Source of the DNA: Mobilitalea sibirica
GTDB lineage: Bacteria; Bacillota; Clostridia; Lachnospirales; Lachnospiraceae
Direction of reading: 5' to 3'
NCBI RefSeq assembly: GCF_015999265.1
Contig: NZ_JAEAGR010000004.1
Coordinates: forward strand, 1 to 64,000
Length of the DNA stretch: 64,000 nucleotides
Position 1 is the stretch's first letter. The number at the start of each line of letters is the position of its first letter. Made by a program: the position numbers and the translations under genes. Shown here piece after piece: positions 27,382 to 36,098 of the stretch. The notes under the pieces were generated by a model. It made no database searches and was not told the origin of the DNA. It saw nothing but the letters and a program-made list of their open reading frames with translations.

Positions 27382-27411
27382 ATTATCCCATATGCTAATA
27401 TATTATGTCAA
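27382..27411 (-). promoter_or_regulatory. Promoter and about 215-base leader of the SpoIID-like gene
   Basis: On the minus strand TTGACA (27406-27411) and GATAAT (27382-27387) are 18 bases apart. The leader down to 27164 contains CACATAATAC and GTATTATGTAG segments that can pair over about 100 bases, and a GGAAC/GTTCC hairpin just before the ribosome site. I could not match it to a known riboswitch class. From 27412 to 27790 I see no gene, only AT-rich sequence. Confidence 0.5.
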
Positions 27412-27791
27412 TGTCATTAATATTCGTACAAGTTTATAAGAAATTTACTATAGCATTATTAGCTCTCATAATCAAAGATAGCAGGCTTGTTGTAATATGG
27501 ATATAGGCATGTGTTTTTGAAGCTTTCAAAACCGCTTAATACTTTACGTTAAACGAAAAACATTGCCAATACCCATACTCCATTGTAAATCACTTATAAT
27601 AAATATCTCTTTATATCTCTCATACCCTTCATTATAACAGGTTGATATGTCCGATACTATGACCACAATTATGCTTTTTTGGATAAACTAACCTATAAAG
27701 AAAGCTGTGCCAAGTTGTCTGGATGAAACATAATAAGATGTAATATATTATGCATGTATAAAGAAGGGTATCAAATAAGAAGACAAATAAT

Positions 27792-27849
27792 AGGCTGATG
27801 CAAAAAGGAATACAGGGGCAAACCCCTTAATATCCTTTTGTATCAGCCT
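27792..27849 (-). terminator. Strong hairpin downstream of the Gld-like ABC operon
   Basis: AGGCTGAT and ATCAGCCT arms continue as CAAAAAGGAATA / TATCCTTTTG and AGGGG / CCCCTT around a CAAA loop, about 25 pairs. It is 128 bases past the DUF4340 stop codon. No clear U-run follows, so it may also protect the mRNA end. Confidence 0.6.
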
Positions 27850-27976
27850 GTTCCATAACACTAAACTTCTTAAAATTTTAGATTCTATTAACTATTATCC
27901 GCAGATTTTTATACATATCACAGTATCCAATATTTATCACTTACTTAATGAGCTAAGCTAAAACATTACCTAATAC

Positions 27977-29518
27977 TTAATTTTCAATGGCTTTAAATTC
28001 CTTAATCGCGTTAGCGATTTTATCAATCTTTCGTTTATCTGCAAAGAAATGAAGGATACTATCTTCCTCCCCTTTACGAATTAAGTAAAAGCTGTCATCA
28101 TAAGGCAGATAGGAAGCAGTAAGTACTTTAGCTTCTCCGTTATTTCCTACTATATGATAACTGATGGTAAGGAACGGTTTTATACCTTCGGCATTAATCT
28201 CTTCTTTCATCTCAGCATCATATGCCGCAGCAATCATAACCTGATAAACATCCTTGAAGATGTCTTCCTCTACTTCCCTGCCATTATAATAGTAGATGGA
28301 TTTTGTCTCCTCTTCACCATCCTCATTCTTCTCCTTGATCCGTTCGATTTCCATAGTATATGGTATTCCATCGATTTCAATGTCTATCCTGTTAACAGTT
28401 TCAATATTAGGTAATATGATGAAGGAGCTCATGATGGAAAAAGCATCCACATGAAGCATCTTATCCACTTCAGTTGCCTTCATGGTATAAACAGCGTTAG
28501 ATCCTTCTTTTCTCACGTAGTAATTGCCGTTTCCATCGGAATTACCAACATATATTTTATATTCCTTTGTATCATAATAGGTCTTTTCTGTAATTTCTTC
28601 ACCTGTTTTTTCATCTGTCTCCGGCTTATCCAGGGTCTGGGTATAATATTCATAATACCCAACATATAAGGAGGCCACAGGATCTTCCAGTCCATATTTA
28701 CCTAATTCTTCACTTTGATAGTCCACGCAGGTATTGTATTGAAAGCTTCCATAGTTACCTAATAATTCTGATACCTTAGAACCATCTGCCAGATATCCTT
28801 CCTCATAAGGCTTTAGTATAACCCAGGAGAACATATCGGATGGGGTATAATCTAATTTATTCTCAGGGTCATAAAGCAGCTCAAAATCATTACCATCACG
28901 ATTTTCAATTACGATATGGTGGATATGTTCTGTATTAATGGTAGGTCCTGGTTCTACTGCTGTCATTTCTATATCACTATAATTAAAACCTACTCCATAG
29001 GATGTATTAAGTAAATATACTTTATTATCCTGATTTACAAGTGCATAATATCCTTTTCCACCGATTGCTTCTATACCGAATTGCAGGGTTAGACTTTTAC
29101 CGTCTGCTTGTTCGGCACTAACATAGATGTCTGGATCTTTTAATCCATACTCCTCTAAGTTTTCCACACTTTCATTAATGATACGCTCAGCCTTTATTTC
29201 GTCGATTAGGTTTATCATATTGTTTACATAAGTCTGATTAATTGGTCGGTTAGGATCCGTTTCCGATTTCCAGGTATCACCGTCTTTTACTAATTGTAAA
29301 TCCGCCTCTGCATTTACCATATGCAGGGAGGTCAGTTTATCCGGATCCATGGTAGTTAAAACAAGTTCCTTCTCCTCTTGCTCAGTTTCTTTCGCATTCT
29401 TTGTATGATCCGATGCCTTGTCTTTGTTAACATACCATAGATAAAAGCCAATTAGTACGACTAATGTCAGCAAAAGGGAGATTAAGGTTATAGCATTTTT
29501 CCTTTTCCTTTTTGACAT
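27977..29518 (-). CDS. DUF4340 domain protein of an ABC operon
   Basis: A 513-residue protein anchored by one helix (about 8-28) with a large outer part. It has two repeated beta-rich modules (around LQFGIEAIGGKGYYALV and KIYVGNSDGNGNYYVRKEG), the hallmark of DUF4340. Such proteins sit next to GldG-like and ABC-2 permease genes in many bacteria; here the start codon directly follows the stop of the GldG-like gene, sharing one base, so they are translationally coupled. Function unknown; probably a periplasmic-side subunit of the transporter. Confidence 0.85.
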   Translation of the reverse strand: MSKRKRKNAITLISLLLTLVVLIGFYLWYVNKDKASDHTKNAKETEQEEKELVLTTMDPDKLTSLHMVNAEADLQLVKDGDTWKSETDPNRPINQTYVNNMINLIDEIKAERIINESVENLEEYGLKDPDIYVSAEQADGKSLTLQFGIEAIGGKGYYALVNQDNKVYLLNTSYGVGFNYSDIEMTAVEPGPTINTEHIHHIVIENRDGNDFELLYDPENKLDYTPSDMFSWVILKPYEEGYLADGSKVSELLGNYGSFQYNTCVDYQSEELGKYGLEDPVASLYVGYYEYYTQTLDKPETDEKTGEEITEKTYYDTKEYKIYVGNSDGNGNYYVRKEGSNAVYTMKATEVDKMLHVDAFSIMSSFIILPNIETVNRIDIEIDGIPYTMEIERIKEKNEDGEEETKSIYYYNGREVEEDIFKDVYQVMIAAAYDAEMKEEINAEGIKPFLTISYHIVGNNGEAKVLTASYLPYDDSFYLIRKGEEDSILHFFADKRKIDKIANAIKEFKAIEN

Positions 29519-30993
29519 TACCTCCTCCTCCTTTTAATACTGATAAAAACACCTACACCTAAAATCAGTAAAGGAATAACTATTACGGTTATTGCACCCC
29601 AGAAAAGTGCCTCACTCTGGGTAAGATGTAAAAATTCCCGCAATACGCTTCTATGCTTAATCGAGATAGAGCTCACTTTTCCGGACAGAGAACTAACTGT
29701 CCCGAGCAATAAATCCTCATTTCCAAACATCTGTAAAGCAGTTTCATCAAATATTATCGGTGATGTATAAACTACTAATTTTGAGTTTGTATTTTCATAG
29801 GTATCGGTTGAAATGAGTCCTAAGTAAAACGGTCCGTCAATATCTCCCTGCTCTTTTTCAAGCGTCGTTGCATGCATATCTACTTTGGAATATGCTGCAT
29901 CCGATGTAACAAGCAGTGGTTCAACAGTAAGAGATTTTCTCTTCGTATCATTCTCTGCAAGTCCGATTGAAAAAGGAGATATAATCGGTTTTTTGCTGTT
30001 TATGGCGGTGTTTGTAATTGCATGATTTAAAATCTGGGGTATTAGATAGTGAGCACCGTTTGTAGCATGCATATTAGGATTACCTTCCACTACGAAGCCC
30101 TTTACGATTGAGATCCCGTAATGATCCAATAGGGACGCAATATTAACCGCTCCTTCTGCCTCATAATTTAAAACAAGGTTAACGTTACCACCTGCTGCCA
30201 TATATTCTTTTATCATAGCAACTTCATCTTCCGTGAAATCCGTCTTCGGAGCATTGATAAACAGGATATCACAATCTTCAGGGATACGATCCACTGTTAA
30301 GGTTGAAAGTTCATTCACTGTAACGTTCTGCTTATTGAGTAATGAGTGAAATAACTCCCCTTCTTCCCATTCCCCATGTCCGGTTGTCATATATATTACC
30401 GGTAAATCCGGATCTGTAACATATTGAATTGCTGAGGTGATTTTACCCTCTACATCAATACCTTCTGTGGGAAAGTCCATAATTTCATAGTTAAATTCTT
30501 TCCCTTTGACAATCATTTCTTCGCTATCGATGTATTTTGCCCGATTAGTTTTATTATTTACCACAAGAAAGCTGTTGGGATTGACTTGAACATCCTCACC
30601 TACATATTGGTATGCAAACCTTGGATAGAGAACAGGATCTTTTTGTACCAGTTCAATCTTATCGGACATATTATCATATTTTTCTGCTAATTTTTGAAAA
30701 AACGGAGTTTCCTTTCCCGCTTCTATTAAATAATATATGGTAACATCGTCTTCCAGATCATTTACTAATTCTTTCGTCTTATCCGTTAATGTAAAAAACT
30801 CCTGGGTCGATAGGTCAACCTTTAAGTCAAATTCTGATATGATAAAATTCACAACCATGATCAGTACTACCACTATGGTTGATATCAGAGAAACATATGC
30901 CCCGCTTCGAAACTTTCTTCCTGAAAAGGATTCTTTCAATTTTCCGGCCAAGCTTTCTGTTTTCTTATCGTCCATTTTATTAAAATCGTCCAC
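29518..30993 (-). CDS. GldG-like ABC transporter auxiliary protein
   Basis: A 491-residue protein with helices near both ends (about 35-58 and 460-482) enclosing an outer domain of the ABC_transp_aux/GldG type: VIYMTTGHGEWEEGELFHSLL, then DCDILFINAPKTDFTEDE and MIKEYMAAGGNVNLVLNYE. It starts with GTG at 30991-30993, set by AGGAGG eight bases before. It follows the permease by 18 bases. In Bacteroidetes the GldA-GldF-GldG set is needed for gliding; in Firmicutes the same layout has no known motility role, so an envelope export or extraction function is more likely. Confidence 0.85.
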   Translation of the reverse strand: MDDFNKMDDKKTESLAGKLKESFSGRKFRSGAYVSLISTIVVVLIMVVNFIISEFDLKVDLSTQEFFTLTDKTKELVNDLEDDVTIYYLIEAGKETPFFQKLAEKYDNMSDKIELVQKDPVLYPRFAYQYVGEDVQVNPNSFLVVNNKTNRAKYIDSEEMIVKGKEFNYEIMDFPTEGIDVEGKITSAIQYVTDPDLPVIYMTTGHGEWEEGELFHSLLNKQNVTVNELSTLTVDRIPEDCDILFINAPKTDFTEDEVAMIKEYMAAGGNVNLVLNYEAEGAVNIASLLDHYGISIVKGFVVEGNPNMHATNGAHYLIPQILNHAITNTAINSKKPIISPFSIGLAENDTKRKSLTVEPLLVTSDAAYSKVDMHATTLEKEQGDIDGPFYLGLISTDTYENTNSKLVVYTSPIIFDETALQMFGNEDLLLGTVSSLSGKVSSISIKHRSVLREFLHLTQSEALFWGAITVIVIPLLILGVGVFISIKRRRR

Positions 30994-31011
30994 CGTAAAA
31001 TCCTCCTTTCC

Positions 31012-31875
31012 CTAACTCCATCTCTTCTTCTTTAAAACTTGTATTGTCAAAAACAGAAATAAAACGATTATACTGATATAATATACGATGGATGAAAGAT
31101 CCAGTATTGAATATTGGAAGGAATCGAATCTGGAGATAACGGATATCCAGTTGAATACCTTTATAATCAATCCATCAAACAGAGTTGGCTTCACATAATA
31201 AATCACTGCCAATCCAATTTCCCCTATTAATCCAATCGTTACAGAGATAATCAGATTATGCATCATAAAATATAAAATCAAACAAATAATAATTAGTATA
31301 ACCGAGAAAAATATAAAGGCAGTTTTGTTGTTAGACGGTATTACATTCGCGATACCATCCATAAAAGCAGTAAACAGAAAAGTAAAGAAGGTTATGACTG
31401 CCGCTACCATCTGACTCTCTGTCAAAGAAGAAATAAAAAGCCCAATTGCCAGATAAGCACCTCCCAGCATGGAAAAGCCTAAAAGGCTTGCATAAGCTCC
31501 CGGCATCGGAACATTACCAAACTGCTTTAAAATAAGCGGATAGGTTAAGGTTACGGCTACCACTAGAAAAAATATTGTGAATACAGCTAAAAACTTACCG
31601 ACCACAATAGCTCCTGCTGATAAGGGAGACGTAAGTAATAACTGGTCTGTCTTTTGTTTATTCTCTTCTGCCATAAGTCTCATGGTTAAAATCGGTACCA
31701 GCAATACAAAGATAAATGTAACATTCGTAATCGTATATTCAAAGTTAGCATATCCATTAACAAGGTTCTCGTAAAAGAAATTAATGCCTATGATGATTAA
31801 AAAGAAGGCGATGAAAACATACCCTAGCATGGATGTAAAATAAGATCGTAATTCTTTTTTATAAATCGCCAGCAT
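31012..31875 (-). CDS. ABC-2 family permease, GldF-like
   Basis: A 287-residue protein with six to seven membrane helices. The opening MLAIYKKELRSYFTSMLGYV and the cytosolic block LTMRLMAEENKQKTDQLLLTSP are typical of ABC-2/NosY-type permeases. Its ATG lies 17 bases inside the end of the ATPase gene, so the two are translationally coupled. It should form the membrane channel of the four-gene transporter. Confidence 0.9.
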   Translation of the reverse strand: MLAIYKKELRSYFTSMLGYVFIAFFLIIIGINFFYENLVNGYANFEYTITNVTFIFVLLVPILTMRLMAEENKQKTDQLLLTSPLSAGAIVVGKFLAVFTIFFLVVAVTLTYPLILKQFGNVPMPGAYASLLGFSMLGGAYLAIGLFISSLTESQMVAAVITFFTFLFTAFMDGIANVIPSNNKTAFIFFSVILIIICLILYFMMHNLIISVTIGLIGEIGLAVIYYVKPTLFDGLIIKVFNWISVISRFDSFQYSILDLSSIVYYISIIVLFLFLTIQVLKKKRWS

Positions 31876-32938
31876 TCGAATTATCCTCCTCTTCTACAAG
31901 ATTTTCTTCCGATTTGTTCTGTACATCCTCCGCATGATTTTCATCGATTGCTTCCGAAACTTCTTTCTTATCCTGAAAACCATCCAGGTTTAAATCTCCA
32001 ATTCCATCTCCGGCAGTTACTTTTAGGAAGATATCCTCCAAGCTTAGATGAATGGATTGCATCTCTAAAATAGGTGCCTTTGCATCACACATAGCATAGA
32101 AAACTTCTTCGCGGATATCTTCGTTTTCGTCGCAGTTCACTGTCAAGTTCATAATCCCCTCTGTAGTCGGTTCATGCTCTACGATATTGGTGATCCTCTC
32201 AATTCGTTCTAATGCATCCAATATAATGTTCCTGTCACCTTTGACACACAGCTTCATTCCTCCGGTGTTACCAAGATTCGTACTTAAATCAATCGGTCTT
32301 TCATTGAGGACCAGCTTACCCTTATCGATAATCATAACCGTATCACATACCGCACTTACTTCTTGCATAATATGTGAACTTAGGATAACGGTATGATTTT
32401 TACTTAGCTCTTTGATCAACTCTCTAATTTCTATAATCTGCTTTGGATCGAGTCCAACCGTTGGCTCATCCAGAATAATAAGTTCCGGATATCCCATAAT
32501 TGCCTGTGCCAGCCCAACTCTTTGCTTATAGCCCTTGGAAAGGTGCTTAATCAAGCGATTTGATACCGGTGTAATCCTGGTGGATTCCATGATGTCTGCT
32601 ATCATTTGCTTCTTCCCGGCTTTATTAACCTTTTTAATATCAGCCACAAAATTTAGATACTCTGTTACCGTCATATCCGGATATAAGGGAGGAAATTCCG
32701 GAAGGTAACCTATCATCTTTTTCACTTCCTCCGGTTCCTCATATACATCCACACCATTTACCGTAACGGTCCCCCCTGTTGCGGAAATATAACCGGTTAT
32801 GATATTCATGGTCGTAGACTTACCTGCACCGTTGGGTCCCAAAAATCCCAGAACCTGACCTTTGTCAACGGTAAAAGATAGATTATCCACTGCGGTATGG
32901 TTACCATAACGCTTCACTAAGTTTTTTACCTCAATCAA
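31859..32938 (-). CDS. ABC transporter ATPase, GldA-like, with an acidic tail
   Basis: A 359-residue ATPase. Walker A GPNGAGKST is at about 34-42, the signature LSKGYKQR follows, and Walker B with the catalytic Glu is LIILDEPTVGLD. After the ATPase core (about 300 residues) comes a tail of about 55 residues, strongly acidic, which holds DLNLDGFQDKKE (positions 31961-31996), a perfect EF-hand-like spacing. I prefer the TTG start at 32936-32938, giving the usual MIEVKNLVKRYG, because AAGGAGGAG lies six bases before; an in-frame ATG at 32965 would overlap that site. First gene of the operon ATPase-permease-GldG-DUF4340. Confidence 0.9.
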   Translation of the reverse strand: MIEVKNLVKRYGNHTAVDNLSFTVDKGQVLGFLGPNGAGKSTTMNIITGYISATGGTVTVNGVDVYEEPEEVKKMIGYLPEFPPLYPDMTVTEYLNFVADIKKVNKAGKKQMIADIMESTRITPVSNRLIKHLSKGYKQRVGLAQAIMGYPELIILDEPTVGLDPKQIIEIRELIKELSKNHTVILSSHIMQEVSAVCDTVMIIDKGKLVLNERPIDLSTNLGNTGGMKLCVKGDRNIILDALERIERITNIVEHEPTTEGIMNLTVNCDENEDIREEVFYAMCDAKAPILEMQSIHLSLEDIFLKVTAGDGIGDLNLDGFQDKKEVSEAIDENHAEDVQNKSEENLVEEEDNSNAGDL

Positions 32939-33009
32939 GATTGTCTCCTCCTTATAAATTTTCATATTCAGTCATGAACATACTTAAAGTACTTTATAGC
33001 ATTTCGTTA

Positions 33010-33096
33010 AATATCTGTGACTATTCAATCACAACGGCTCTAGCGAGCTGCCTCGTAATTTAGTAAATTTCTCGAGGTAACTCAGTTACAAATATC
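33010..33096. repeat. Nested hairpin upstream of the Gld-like ABC operon
   Basis: Outer arms ATATCTGTGAC / GTTACAAATAT and inner CCTCG / CGAGG around an AATTT...AAATT core. It could be an attenuator in the leader of the ABC operon (start at 32938). The rest of the 32939-33393 gap holds only the dapB terminator. Confidence 0.4.
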
Positions 33097-33248
33097 TTAC
33101 TATATGAATACGAAAATTTTGTGAACAAAAATAATATTTTCCATAACCCATAGTAAAAATTATATCAATTCTTAGGACGCTTGTACACAAATATTATATA
33201 GAAGAGCAAACTACGGTCTTCATTCAAGCGAGATTGTGTTGCGACATA

Positions 33249-33304
33249 AAAAAGTATCCGAATCAAAGCTATACTACTGAATTAGCACTGCCTGATCCGA
33301 ATAC
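33249..33304 (-). terminator. Terminator of the dapA-dapB operon
   Basis: GTATTCGGATCA pairs with TGATTCGGATAC on the minus strand (12 bp) across a 27-base loop and is followed by a T-run (ACTTTTTTATG). It is 90 bases past the dapB stop. Confidence 0.8.
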
Positions 33305-33393
33305 CCAATAAAAGTCTTTTAACGATAGTTTATTTATGTTGCATTTTTTAGATGTTTTAATATGATAAAATGTCGGGACGTTTGCCTGTTACT

Positions 33394-34149
33394 TTAACCT
33401 ATTACATCACTCATCTGATACATACCGGCCGTCTTACCCGGCAGGAATTTTGCAGCCTGTACAGCTCCTTTAGCAAATATAGCTTTTGAATATGCTGTAT
33501 GCTTAATCTCTATTACTTCATCTGTACCTGCGAATATAACCTCATGTTCTCCGACAATCGTACCTCCACGAACAGCCGAAATTCCGATTTGCTTTTTTTC
33601 TCTTTCTTTTCTGTCTAAAGAGCGGTCGTATTTATAACCATACTCATTGTTTAAAACTTCATTCATCGCATCGGCTAAGGCAAGGGCTGTGCCGGAAGGT
33701 GCATCCAGTTTTTTATTGTGATGTTTCTCAACGATCTCGATGTCAAACCCTGCTTCTGAAAGAAGGATTGCTGCTTCCTGTACCAGCTTTAATATCAGGT
33801 TAATACCCATAGACATATTAGCGGATCTTAAGATAGGAATAACAGTTGATGCTCTGTCAATCATCTCCAGATCTTCCTTGGAAAAGCCTGTTGTACATAA
33901 CACGATGCCAATCCTCTTCTGCATAGCAAATTCAAGCATCTCACCGATATTTTTCGGTGAAGAAAAATCAATAATTACATCCGCCTTAACATTACATTGA
34001 AAAAAACTATGATAGACAGGATACTTATTCATCCTGTTAGCTGATAAATCTATGCCTGCAACTATGACGGTGTTCTCATCCTCTTCCACCATCTGGGTAA
34101 TTACCTGACCCATTTTACCGTTACACCCTCTTAAAATGATATTCGTCAT
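33394..34149 (-). CDS. dapB: 4-hydroxy-tetrahydrodipicolinate reductase
   Basis: A 251-residue NAD(P)H-dependent enzyme of lysine and dipicolinate synthesis. GCNGKMGQVI (about 8-17) is the nucleotide-binding loop and EKHHNKKLDAPSGTAL carries the catalytic His and Lys region. Length is normal. It follows dapA by 137 bases and shares its lysine riboswitch. In a spore former the product also feeds dipicolinic acid, the SpoVA cargo. Confidence 0.95.
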   Translation of the reverse strand: MTNIILRGCNGKMGQVITQMVEEDENTVIVAGIDLSANRMNKYPVYHSFFQCNVKADVIIDFSSPKNIGEMLEFAMQKRIGIVLCTTGFSKEDLEMIDRASTVIPILRSANMSMGINLILKLVQEAAILLSEAGFDIEIVEKHHNKKLDAPSGTALALADAMNEVLNNEYGYKYDRSLDRKEREKKQIGISAVRGGTIVGEHEVIFAGTDEVIEIKHTAYSKAIFAKGAVQAAKFLPGKTAGMYQMSDVIG

Positions 34150-34286
34150 ATGCTTCCTCCTATTAAAAAGAGATTTTACTTTTGTTACATCTTAATCCAG
34201 ATTTTATCCTGTATCAAACTTCTTCTGTATATATTATATGTTAATCTAATGTATTACATATAATACAATTTTTTTATTCATATCTA

Positions 34287-35180
34287 TTATTCCACTACCT
34301 TGATCCCTAACTCTTTTAATGCCTGTACTAACGCGGCCGAGTTCGCCGGTTCCATTTCGGTAAGGGGAAGCCTTAGAGGACCTACTTCAAATCCCATTAA
34401 ATTCATTGCTTTCTTGATCGGAATCGGGTTGACCTCACAGAACAATGCTTTAATTAACGGGAAGTATTTTAATTGAAGCTCCAGGCTGCCCCCTATATCT
34501 CCCTCCAGGAATTTTGCTGCTATTTCATGGGTATCCTTTGGCACTATATTAGATAAAACCGATATTACACCACAGCCTCCCAAGGACATCACCGGTACGA
34601 TCATATCATCATTACCGGAGTACAAATCGATATTTCCTTCGCATAATTGCATCAGTTCTGCTACCTGTGCAATATTTCCACTGGCTTCCTTCATTCCTAC
34701 GATATTATCCACAGTCTTTACTAGGGTTGCTGCTGTCTGAGGAAGGATATTTAAGCCGGTCCTGCCCGGAACATTGTACATAATAATGGGTATTTTTACG
34801 GAATTAGCAACTTCAGTAAAATGTTCGATTAAGCCCTTTTGTGTTGCTTTATTATAGTATGGCGTTACCACAAGCAATGCATCTGCGCCGAATTTTTCTG
34901 CCTCCTGAGACAGATAAATTGCTTCCAGCGTACTGTTAGATCCCGTACCTGCGATTACCGGTACTCTCTTATTTACTTTTTCTACTGTATAACGGATACA
35001 TTCCAGATGCTCTTCATGAGATAATGTAGATGCCTCACCGGTTGTGCCACAGATAATAATACTGTCCGTACCTTCTTTTATCTGATACTCGATAAGTTCT
35101 CCCAGCTTAACATAATCAACTTCATAGTTTTGTGTAAATGGTGTAACAATCGCTACTCCTGCACCTTTAAAAATTGCCAT
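34287..35180 (-). CDS. dapA: 4-hydroxy-tetrahydrodipicolinate synthase
   Basis: A 297-residue TIM-barrel lyase that condenses pyruvate with aspartate semialdehyde. The Schiff-base Lys is in GMKEASG (Lys164); GTTGEAS (45-51), Tyr135 and Arg140 (MYNVPGRTG) complete the active site. AGGAGGAATG-type ribosome site before the ATG. First gene after the lysine riboswitch at 35580-35745, so lysine should repress it by transcription termination. Confidence 0.96.
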   Translation of the reverse strand: MAIFKGAGVAIVTPFTQNYEVDYVKLGELIEYQIKEGTDSIIICGTTGEASTLSHEEHLECIRYTVEKVNKRVPVIAGTGSNSTLEAIYLSQEAEKFGADALLVVTPYYNKATQKGLIEHFTEVANSVKIPIIMYNVPGRTGLNILPQTAATLVKTVDNIVGMKEASGNIAQVAELMQLCEGNIDLYSGNDDMIVPVMSLGGCGVISVLSNIVPKDTHEIAAKFLEGDIGGSLELQLKYFPLIKALFCEVNPIPIKKAMNLMGFEVGPLRLPLTEMEPANSAALVQALKELGIKVVE

Positions 35181-35396
35181 GCTTCATTCCTCCTGACTTT
35201 TGAAGTATTACCTTTTTCATAAAAGAATAATACTTTCCACTGATTTATTAATAAGTTACCTCCGAATACCTTGTGGTTATCCATCAAACATGTTTTACAA
35301 AATTTTGTAACTGCTTTTGAAAACCTGCTGCCGCAGCCATTCGAAACTTCGTTTCTCAGGCTCGTACGCTCGCTCGCAGCCTTTCAAGCAAGCTTG

Positions 35397-35457
35397 TTGT
35401 TATATCCTATACCGGCTAATGAAAGTAAACTTTCTAAGCCGGTATAGGATATAACAA
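35397..35457. repeat. Perfect 20-bp inverted repeat between riboswitch and dapA
   Basis: TTGTTATATCCTATACCGGC and its exact complement enclose a loop of about 20 bases. Next to it (35325-35395) lies an unusually GC-rich stretch with GAAAC/GTTTC and GGCTCG/CGAGCG-type small hairpins. It sits in the dapA leader, downstream of the riboswitch terminator, where a terminator would be unexpected. Confidence 0.7.
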
Positions 35458-35486
35458 TCTTTAAGTCTGCTCGCTTCGCTTTTACG

Positions 35487-35513
35487 CAAAAAAAAGTCGA
35501 CCCCGGAGTCGAC
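35487..35513 (-). terminator. Expression-platform terminator of the lysine riboswitch
   Basis: GTCGACTCC pairs with GGGGTCGAC (minus strand), followed by eight or more T. It is about 70 bases after the aptamer and 300 before dapA. Confidence 0.85.
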
Positions 35514-35579
35514 ACTAAAGAATAACTGAATGGTTCATCAAGGTATACTCCTTCATGTTCCTACAGTATAAAATATTCT

Positions 35580-35745
35580 TTAGGCAGCGCTCCATCAATT
35601 TTGATGACAGTCATATGACTATTCGCCATATGCCCAGCAGTAACAAATCAGGTTATTACCACTTCGGCACCGTTTCCTTTCAACTGCGATCTTCTATGCC
35701 TGACATATCCTGCAGTTTACTTTTAAACAATGCACCTCTACCATA
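35580..35745 (-). promoter_or_regulatory. Lysine riboswitch (L box) controlling dapA-dapB
   Basis: On the minus strand the conserved blocks appear in order: GGTAGAGGTGCA (35731-35742) at the 5' side of P1, then GAAAGGAAACGGTGCCGAAG, GCTGGGC, ATGACTGTCA and GGAGCGCTGCC (35583-35593) closing P1. These are the hallmark sequences of the lysine aptamer. A terminator follows. High lysine should favour termination before dapA. Confidence 0.93.
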
Positions 35746-35779
35746 AGTAATATGTGTTTTTCACAATATTCGTATCTTC

Positions 35780-35808
35780 ATATTAACATTGACGCAAACT
35801 AAAGTCAA
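35780..35808 (-). promoter_or_regulatory. Promoter of the lysine riboswitch-dapAB transcript
   Basis: Minus strand TTGACT (35803-35808) and TAATAT (35780-35785), spacing 17, about 35 bases before the aptamer. From 35809 to 36000 I see no gene, only a TGGCGCA/TGCGCCA inverted pair around 35940-35980. Confidence 0.75.
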
Positions 35809-36000
35809 TGATTATTTCCAAATATTCGGTAGCAATACTGTGTATCAGCATAATTAATAGCGAAAATAAGAATAGACCGTCATATATTACCTACATGTAT
35901 CATAGAACAAAGAATATTCTTTGGCAAACTCTCGCGTCTGGCGCAGTCGGTATACTATCAAAATTTATTATGCGCCAGTGTACATCCTGCCTGGAGGTCT

Positions 36001-36068
36001 TTTATGATATAGGAAATCGTAGAATTTTCTATATCATAAAAAGAAAGCCGACAATAAAGACGGCTTTC
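36001..36068 (-). terminator. Tandem hairpins after the SSB-like gene
   Basis: AAAGCCG/CGGCTTT (36044-36067) is followed on the minus strand by TTTCTTTTT and then by a second, 16-pair stem (TTTATGATATAGGAAA with TTTTCTATATCATAAA, 36001-36040). The first is a good terminator; the second is an extra stem. Confidence 0.8.
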
Positions 36069-36098
36069 CATTATTATATAGAAAAGGGGTTCTCTTTC

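Noticed and set aside
27164-27411. Known riboswitch in the SpoIID-like gene leader
   Set aside because: I compared it by eye with c-di-AMP, c-di-GMP, SAM, TPP, cobalamin and T-box consensus blocks and found no match; only a promoter and weak pairing remain.
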